Source of the DNA: Pisolithus tinctorius
Taxonomy: Eukaryota > Basidiomycota > Agaricomycetes > Boletales > Pisolithaceae
DNA length: 64,000 bases
Direction: 5' to 3'
NCBI GenBank assembly: GCA_024663395.1
Contig: JANFAH010000008.1
Coordinates: 1,984,001 to 2,048,000 of the forward strand
Part shown: positions 57,604 to 64,000 of the stretch, in pieces
Position numbering within the stretch: position 1 is the first letter of the stretch
Layout: each line of letters opens with the position of its first letter
Notes under the pieces: model-generated
What the model was told of the DNA's origin: nothing
Databases searched by the model: none
What the model saw: only the letters and a program-made list of their open reading frames with translations
Program-made: the position numbers and the translations under genes

Positions 57604-58971
57604 ATGCCTACCCAAACCAGAACCCAAGCAGCACAGGCACATGCTACCACCAACCCAGATTCTGCTTCAGCAGTCGACTTGCACTGCACCGCTGCCCTGG
57701 TGTCCTTAGGGACAGCCAGAAGGTTGCCTGGTGAAGTCAACAACTTCAGGGGCTTCTCAGCCTGTAATTCCACTACCCCCGTCCCTAATTGACCTCCCAC
57801 ACCCACTAATGATCCAGATGATGAACCGGACCCAGATGAACCAGATGACTTCAATCCTGGTGGCAATGACCCTGGTGATGATGGTCCTGGCGACAATGGG
57901 CCAGGAGATGACCCGGATAATGACGATGAAGAACCCCTCCCAAAGGATGATGTCGAGCCTGGTGTAACTGTGCTTGATAATCTTGCCAAAGCCATTGAGC
58001 TCCTTGCACATAATGCTCACACCGGCTCTGAATCATCCTCCAGAACCAAGTTGCGTGAACCAGACACCTGAGATGGGACAGACCCAAAGAAGCTGCGCAC
58101 ATTCCTTATCCAGTGCGAACTCAACTTCTGGGACTGGCCCTGGGCCTTTCGAAGTGATCAAGCCAAGGTCACTTTTGTGCAGTCATTTCTTAAAGGGATG
58201 GCTCTCAAGTGGTTCGAGCCGGACCTACTTGGAACTGAAGACCCGGAGGACCGGCCCTACTGGATGGACTCTTGGAAGGAGTTTGTCATAGAACTTCAAA
58301 CTACTTTTGGACCTCACGACCCAGTGGCTGACACTGAAAGCCAGCTAGACCACCTCCAGATGAAAGATAATCACTGGGTCAACAAGTATGTGGTCGAGTT
58401 CAACCAGCTTGCCTCACAAGTCCAGGGATATGGTGATGGCGCCCTGCGCCACTTCTTCTACACTGGCCTCCCCGACCGTATCAAGGATGAGGTCTGCTGG
58501 GTCAGCAAACCAAGAACCCTTCACAAGCTTCACCACCTAGCGCAGGAGATTGACACACATTACTGGGCACACAAGGAGGAGGTTCAGCAGTCCAGTAAGC
58601 ACCAGGGGTCATCCCCTGGTAACAAGTCTGCTCCCAACTCTGGCCACAGTAATCAGTCTAAGCCCGGTCAAGAGAAGTCCAAGACCGGCAATAACTCCAG
58701 TAACCAAACTCAGTCCAAACCTGCCTCGACTGGTCAGACTGGCTCTAACACACCCAAGCCGGACTCAAACAAACTGGGCAAGGACAGCAAGTTGACACCG
58801 GAGGAGCACAAACACCATAGAGACAATAACCTTTGCATGTTCTGTGGGGGCACCAGACATTTTGCAGATAAGTGCCCCAAGAAAGCCAGGAAAGTGAAAG
58901 CTCGCACTGCAGCCACCTCTGAGGCAGCACCAGCCTCAACCTCAGGCTCTGCCCCCAAGGCAAAAAAATAG
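57604..58971 (+). pseudogene. gag: gag of element 4
   Basis: ATG 57604 opens a 456-codon frame. A proline/aspartate-rich linker precedes the gag core (DPKKLRTFLIQCELNFWDW, GMALKWFEPDLL, YWMDSWKEFVIELQTTFGPH), then come a serine/asparagine-rich basic stretch and the zinc knuckle CMFCGGTRHFADKC (near 58838-58879). TGAs occur at 57790 (PVPN then stop then PPTPT) and 58069 (DT then stop then DGTDPKK). The second is not an obvious Arg site. It ends at TAG 58969-58971. Confidence 0.88.
58962..58968 (+). promoter_or_regulatory. -1 frameshift heptamer A AAA AAA at gag-pol junction
   Basis: The gag codons GCA AAA AAA TAG contain a canonical X XXY YYZ heptamer. Slipping back one base continues ATA GGT AGC into the pol frame, which is open from there through MEVRLNAS. 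Element 3 has A AAA AAT at the same place. Confidence 0.8.
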
Positions 58972-61900
58972 GTAGCAGCTCTCAGGACTCCACACAGACT
59001 GAGAGCTGCATTGACTCCAGCTGTGCACCCATGGAGGTTCGCCTCAACGCATCTGCTCTTTCTAATCCAAACTCGTTAACCCCCCATGTCTCTATTGTCA
59101 GTCATGATTTACCCCGGTTTTGTACACTAGTGGACTCCGGTTCCATGCATAGTTTCATAGATAAAGACTTTGTTAATCAACACTCTTTTGCCCCTTATCC
59201 CATGTCCCCTATCCAACTCTGGCTCTTTGATGGGTCATCAAGTTTCATCATCACTCAAGCAGTAGATCTTTTGGTTCAATTTGCGACCGGTGATGTCACC
59301 CCAGTAACCCTGTTTCTAGCCCCATTGGATTCTGAATGTAAGATAGTCCTTGGACATGACTGGCTCACCCACTACAATCCATCGATTGATTGGGTATTGA
59401 GCAGTCTAACTTTCCGGACATCTACAGGAGGAATGCCAACCCTGTTGACACCCCCTGCCACACTGGTCTTAACCGGTCTTCCCAAACCCAGTCTACTCGA
59501 CCAACCCAACCCTGGCCCTGCACCATCTGTACCATCTGTCAACTCACCGGTTCACACCCCCCTGAAAGCGCCCCCTATTGCCCTGATCAATGCAGCTGCA
59601 TATGTACGCGCTTGCAAACTAGAGGGATCTACCCAATTCCAACTTCATCTACACCTGTTGGACCCGGTCCTGGCCCAGTCTACTTCCACCAGTCCTCCAC
59701 CAGACCTGGCTGGTGTACCAAAGGATTACCACAACTTTGCTGACATCTTTAGCAAAGCCAAGGCCTCTACTCTCCCCCCACACCAAGATTATGACCTTAA
59801 GATCGAATTGGAAGAGGGTACTACACCACCCGTAGGAACCATCTACTCGCTATCCCCAGTCGAGCTGCAAGCTCTCTGGGCCTTCATCGATGAAAACCTG
59901 ACTACCGGTTTCATCCGGCCCACCTCTTCCCCCTATGCTGCACCAGTCCTCTTCATAAAGAAGAAGGACAGCTCACTCCAGTTATGTGTTGACTTCCAGG
60001 GCCTTAACAAGCTCACCAAGAAAGACTGGTAGCCCCTACCACTAATATCTGATCTACTCAACTCCCCTAGCTGTGCCAAAATCTACACTAAGATCGACTT
60101 AAGGCATGTGTACCACCTCATCCAGATTGCACCCAGGGATGAGTGGAAAACTGCCTTCAGAACGCGCTATGGGTCTTACGAGTGGTTGGTGATGCCTTTC
60201 GGTCTTACCAATGCCCCAGCTGCCTTCCAGCAGTTTGTCAATTCAATCTTTGCAGATATGCTAGATGTCTGTGTCATCATCTACCTGGACGACATCCTAA
60301 TCTACTCCAGAGATGAATCATCACATAAGCAGCACATCTGGGAGGTTCTTTGCCGGCTCCAGTTGCATGGCCTGTATGCCAAACCAGAGAAGTGCAAATT
60401 CCACTCGGACTCTGTGGAATACTTGGGTTACCACTTGTCCCCAGCCAGCCTCACCATGTCTTCAGAGAAGGTCAAAGCTATCTGCGACTGGCCTGAGCCC
60501 TGGAAGGTAAAGGACATTCAGTCCTTCCTGGGCTTCGCCAATTTCTATTGCCAGTTCATTTTTAACTACTCAGACATAGTGGTACCTCTAACCCAGTTGA
60601 CATGCAAAGGTGCTCCCTGGAACTTTTCTGAGGAGTGCCGCCAGTCTTTCAATAAACTCAAGCAGGCCTTCACTACTGCCCCAGTCCTAACTCACTTTTC
60701 CCAGGAAGCTCCTATTACCGTCGAGACTGATGCTTCTGACTATGCCATAGCCGGTATTCTGTCCATCACCGGTGGTGATGGTCAAATCTGGCTGGTTGCA
60801 TTCTATTCTCACACTTTAACAGCCCCGGAGCTAAATTATGACACTCATGACAAGGAATTACTCGCGATCTTCGAGGCATTCCAGACATGGCAGCATTACT
60901 TAGAAGGCTCTGCAGTACCAGTCAATGTTGTCACCAATCACAAGAACCTGGAGTACTTCTCCACCTCAAAGGTTTTAACCCAGCGCCAGGCACGCTGGTC
61001 TGAGTTCTTGTCACAGTTCAATATGGTTATCTGGTTCAGACCTGGTAAACTTGGTGCTAAGCCTGACACCTTAACTAGACGATGGGACATCTACCCCAAA
61101 GAGGGGGATAGCGACTATGCCCAGGTCAACCCACAGAATCTCAGACCAGTCTTCATGCAGGAACAGCTAGCCACCTCCCTGTGCGCCACCTACCTTGAAT
61201 ACCAGGTCCTACGTGCTGTTGCACTAATGGACATGGAGAAGTTGCATAATGATATTCTCTCAGCCCTACCCTCAAACCCGGTCACCCAAGTCCAGTTCTC
61301 AGACACATCAGATTCCCGGTGGTCAGTTGATGACACCAGCTTCCTCCGTCTAGATGGAAGAATCTATGTACCAGACTCTAACAACCTTCGCCTTCATGTC
61401 TTGAGGTTTAAACATGACCATCCCTTGTCCAGCCACTTTGGCCAAAACAGAACTCTAGAGCTCATCTGGTGCGAATACACTTGGCCCAGCCTAAGGACAT
61501 TTGTCAAGGACTATGTCCGGTCTTGTACTACCTGTGCCTGGGCCAAGGTACCCCGCCACCAGCCTTATGGCCTACTCAAGCAACTCCCAGTGCCAGAGAA
61601 GCCGTGGAATTCCATCTCGATGGATTTCATAGAACAACTCCTGGCCTCAACCAGCTTTACCGCAATCCTTGTCATGGTCAATCAGCTCTCAAAGCAAGCC
61701 ATCTTCATACCTACTCACAACACCATCACAGCCCCTGAGCTCGCCAAGCTCTTCCTCATGCACGTGTTCTCTAAGCACAGTGTACCGGCCCATGTAACCT
61801 CAGACCAGGGATCAGAGTTTGTATCCCACTTCTTCTGGTCTCTAGGTAAAGCTCTAGACATGTGTCTACACTTCACCTCTGGGTATCACCCAGAGGGGGA

Positions 61901-62696
61901 TGGTCAGACAGAGCGCACCAACCAGACCCTCGAACAGTATCTCCGGGTCTACTGCAACTATGAGCAGGACAACTGGGCTGAGTTACTACCGCTAGCTGAG
62001 TTTGCTTACAACAATGCACCCAGCGCTATGACCAGAGTATCACCCTTCTTTGCTAATAAGGGTTACCACCCTAACATCTCGGTCTTCCCTGAGCATGACC
62101 TCACGTCTAACCGGGCTTGTGATTACGCAGTCGAGTTAGATTCACTGCACCAGTACCTACATGAAGAAATGGCCCTCACCCAGCAATGCTACCAAGGACC
62201 GGCAGATGCTAAGTGCATGCTGGCCCTGGACTTCAAAGTGGGCGACAATGTCTATGTAAAGGCCAAGTACTTCCGGTCGACCCAGCCCTCCAAGAAACTG
62301 AGTGAGAAGAACCTTGGGCCCTATCCCATAATAGCCCAGGCCGGTTCTCACTCGTTCACCCTATGCCTACCAGACTCTATGCGTGCTGTACACCCAGTCT
62401 TCCACATATCCCAACTCAAACCGGCCATTCCAAACACCATACCCAACCAGTCTCAACCTCCACCCCCACCGGTAGATGTCAACGGTGACTTAGAATTTGA
62501 AGTAGCAGAGATACTCAATTCGAAGGTCGACTGGCACAGAAAGTGTTGGTTGCAGTACCTGGTCTGGTGGACCAGTTATGAGGGAACTGATGAAGAAACT
62601 ACCTGGGTACTAGCAACAGAGCTGGACAACGCTTCAGAACTCATCCAAGAATATCATGACCAGTACCCAGACAAACCTGGTCCTTTCAAGAAATAG
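58968..62696 (+). pseudogene. pol: pol of element 4, one internal TAG
   Basis: A single frame carries protease (CTLVDSGSMHSFIDKDF), RT (FIKKKDSSLQLCVDFQGLNK, KIYTKIDLRHVYHLIQI, catalytic VIIYLDDILIYS near 60274), RNase H (TVETDASDYAIAGIL), integrase (KHDHPLSSHFGQN with SCTTCAWAK; Asp in SISMDFIEQL, Asp in TSDQGSEF, Glu in GQTERTNQTLEQYL), a basic linker and a chromodomain-like end (LEFEVAEILNSKVDWHRK, YLVWWTSYEGTDEETTWVL). The only stop is TAG 60030-60032 after KKDW, where relatives have RYPLPL. It ends at TAG 62694-62696. This is the least decayed copy here. Confidence 0.92.
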
Positions 62697-62881
62697 TCTA
62701 GAACCGGTCTCAAATTTCCTTTCCTCCTTATCTGTTTCTCCTATCTTGTAGTTACTATATCTTGATTTCCTTTACTTTTCCCTTATTTGCTTTCTTTCAT
62801 ACTTCAGAACTGGAACTGGGCATTGACATTTGCAACTATACACATACACGAAAAAAAACGGTACTCTATGTGCACACAACC

Positions 62882-63945
62882 TCAGACTTGGGACCCAGCA
62901 GAACCGGCACCGGCCTGGTCACCTGACTCAGACTGGGACTGGCTTTCCTCCTCTTCATCCCTCAGCCCCTCCAGCTCATCATTGAGCCCCTCAATGTCCC
63001 TGTCCTCCTCGTCGGTAGTGTCCTGGTCTGAAGGCATGTCTGGCACCAAAAACTCAAAGTGCTCTTTGATGTAAGTCTCATACGATCGGGCAAACCGGTA
63101 GAAGTTTTGGGAGACTTCCCTTTGCGCCATCACAAGGCCAGCCATGTTGTCAGCAATGCACTCGACCGCTTTGATCAAGTGCTCCATTTGATCACTGGTC
63201 ACCGGACCAGCTTCAACCTCGTCACCGGTCTTCTTCAATGTCGATGGGCCCTCACCTACATCATCCTCATCACCTGCACCCTCGAGTACTTTGGCAGATG
63301 GCCGCCTCGATCTTTTCTTCTTCTCCCCGGCATGAGGGAAGGTCACATCGGCCTTCCTCTTCCCCTTGTCCCCAGCCAGTCCAACACCAGAACCAGTCTC
63401 ACCTTCGACCGGCCACCAGCAATGCTCCTTGAGCTCGTTGCACCGGTTACACGCCAGGCATCTCTTCTTACTGTCAGTGCTGCACAGACAGGGTGTGTTG
63501 GTCCAGGCGCAGCAAAGGCAGCTGGTGGAGTGTTAGTTATCAACACTGGTGGTAATCATCACGGTACTCACTGAGGGTTCATCACCTCGACATTTGAACC
63601 AGCCCTGGCCGAACTACCCACCAGGGCATCAGCCCGCTGGCTCTCAGCCTCCTTTCTGGCCTCTTCAGCCTTGTGCACAGCCTCTATCCTCTGTGCCTCT
63701 GCCTCTCCACGTGCCCTTTCCTCTTCGAGCCGGGCCTGCTCCTGCCTCTCAGCCTCCAACTGGGCTTCCTCCTGTGCCCTGGCCTTGCGCCTCTTGCATT
63801 TGGCCAGTTTTCCCCAGATGGCCTCGTTGTCATTGTCGCTGCCTACCTGCAGCTCTGCACTCGTCGCCTGGGTCAGGTTGGGCAGTATGTCTTGATCGTA
63901 AGGTGTTCTGGACCAGCAAATAGACATGTCGAAGTAAAGAACCAA
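62882..63945 (-). CDS. Antisense accessory gene of element 4, open and spliced
   Basis: Two exons (63572 to about 63945, and 62882-63521) are joined by a 50-nt intron (63522-63571; GTGAGT, branch AACTAAC, CCACCAG). Exon 1 has DQDILPNLTQATSAELQVG and a long E/R/A coiled coil (KRRKARAQEEAQLEAERQEQ and on). Exon 2 begins CLCCAWTNTPCLCSTDSKK, RCLACNRCNELKEHCWW, then a basic region, then DQMEHLIKAVECIADNMAGL with a helical continuation, and ends in an acidic tail and a stop at 62882. There are no internal stops. The true start may lie upstream, possibly beyond the window. Its cysteine spacing and architecture match the decayed gene in element 3. I infer a real element-encoded protein of unknown function, perhaps nucleic-acid binding. 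Confidence 0.72.
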
Positions 63946-64000
63946 ACCTGGGGTGGACCAGTCTTAAGTCCACCAGCTTTCAAGGTCAGACACAAAGTTT

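Larger units (their letters stand above)
56950..64000 (+). mobile_element. Element 4: young Ty3/gypsy chromovirus with antisense gene, 3' end outside
   Basis: The 5' LTR (56950-57536) is followed by gag, a -1 frameshift site, pol with one stop, and a spliced gene on the opposite strand. The layout is that of element 3, and the proteins align along their length, but CpG is retained at many sites and the frames are nearly open. The 3' LTR and right duplication are beyond 64000. Confidence 0.92.

Noticed and set aside
1..64000. tRNA or rRNA genes
   Set aside because: I looked for cloverleaf-like boxes and rRNA landmarks while reading and recognised none; a dedicated scan was not possible.

Overview
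The window reads as a repeat-rich stretch of a basidiomycete genome, most likely an Agaricomycete. The evidence is spliceosomal introns of 40-60 nt with GT-AG ends and CTGAC/CTAAC branch sites, a NACHT-WD40 gene of the type expanded in mushroom-forming fungi, chromodomain Ty3/gypsy elements, a Tc1/mariner-type element, and a KDZ-like fragment. The species is not identifiable from sequence alone.

Region 1, about 1-10.2 kb, is the host part. It carries a broken RPA49 (RNA polymerase I subunit) gene on +, a broken zinc-type alcohol dehydrogenase/quinone oxidoreductase gene on - that converges on it, and a large NACHT-WD40 (NLR-like STAND) gene, 5200-10224, with five exons. That gene has 14 near-identical 43-residue WD40 repeats and one in-frame TGA between the NACHT and WD40 parts. 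CpG is frequent up to about 7.7 kb. I then see none until about 10.9 kb.

Region 2, 10.8-27.0 kb, holds two chromoviruses side by side, 68 bp apart. Element 1 (10854-17727, +) has 465-bp LTRs and target duplication CCACC. Element 2 (17796-27004, -) has 181/199-bp LTRs and duplication TTATG, lacks recognisable protease-RT-RNase H, carries an intact 545-codon accessory ORF, and contains a solo LTR (25389-26102, duplication CTTTG).

Region 3, 27.0-35.9 kb, contains a decayed F-box/nucleotidyltransferase-like gene, a 1575-bp Tc1/mariner-type fold-back with about 640-bp arms, a truncated long repeat with a promoter, and a fragment of a cysteine-rich accessory gene.

Region 4, 35.9-49.0 kb, is a nest. 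Element 3 (35873-46129, +, 735-bp LTRs) sits inside the integrase gene of an older minus-strand element. Element 3 is itself interrupted by a 351-bp solo-LTR-like insertion and a 1810-bp insertion, and carries an antisense intron-containing gene between pol and its 3' LTR.

Region 5, 49.0-56.9 kb, holds fragments of another gypsy element split by a solo LTR (53646-54154, duplication CATGC), two arrays of a palindromic minisatellite, an E-box-like palindrome cluster and a KDZ-like fragment. Region 6, 56.95-64.0 kb, is a younger relative of element 3 (element 4). It has an almost open gag-pol, a canonical -1 slippery site and an open antisense gene; its 3' LTR lies beyond the window.

One process explains much of the window: loss of CpG by transition to TpG or CpA. 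It shows in LTR-LTR mismatches and three-way LTR comparisons. Nearly all premature stops in the element genes are TGA, many at positions where related proteins have arginine (CGA). The likely order of events is: host genes and the older gypsy copies; then elements 1-3 with heavy CpG loss; then insertions into element 3; and most recently element 4 and the CpG-retaining solo LTRs.
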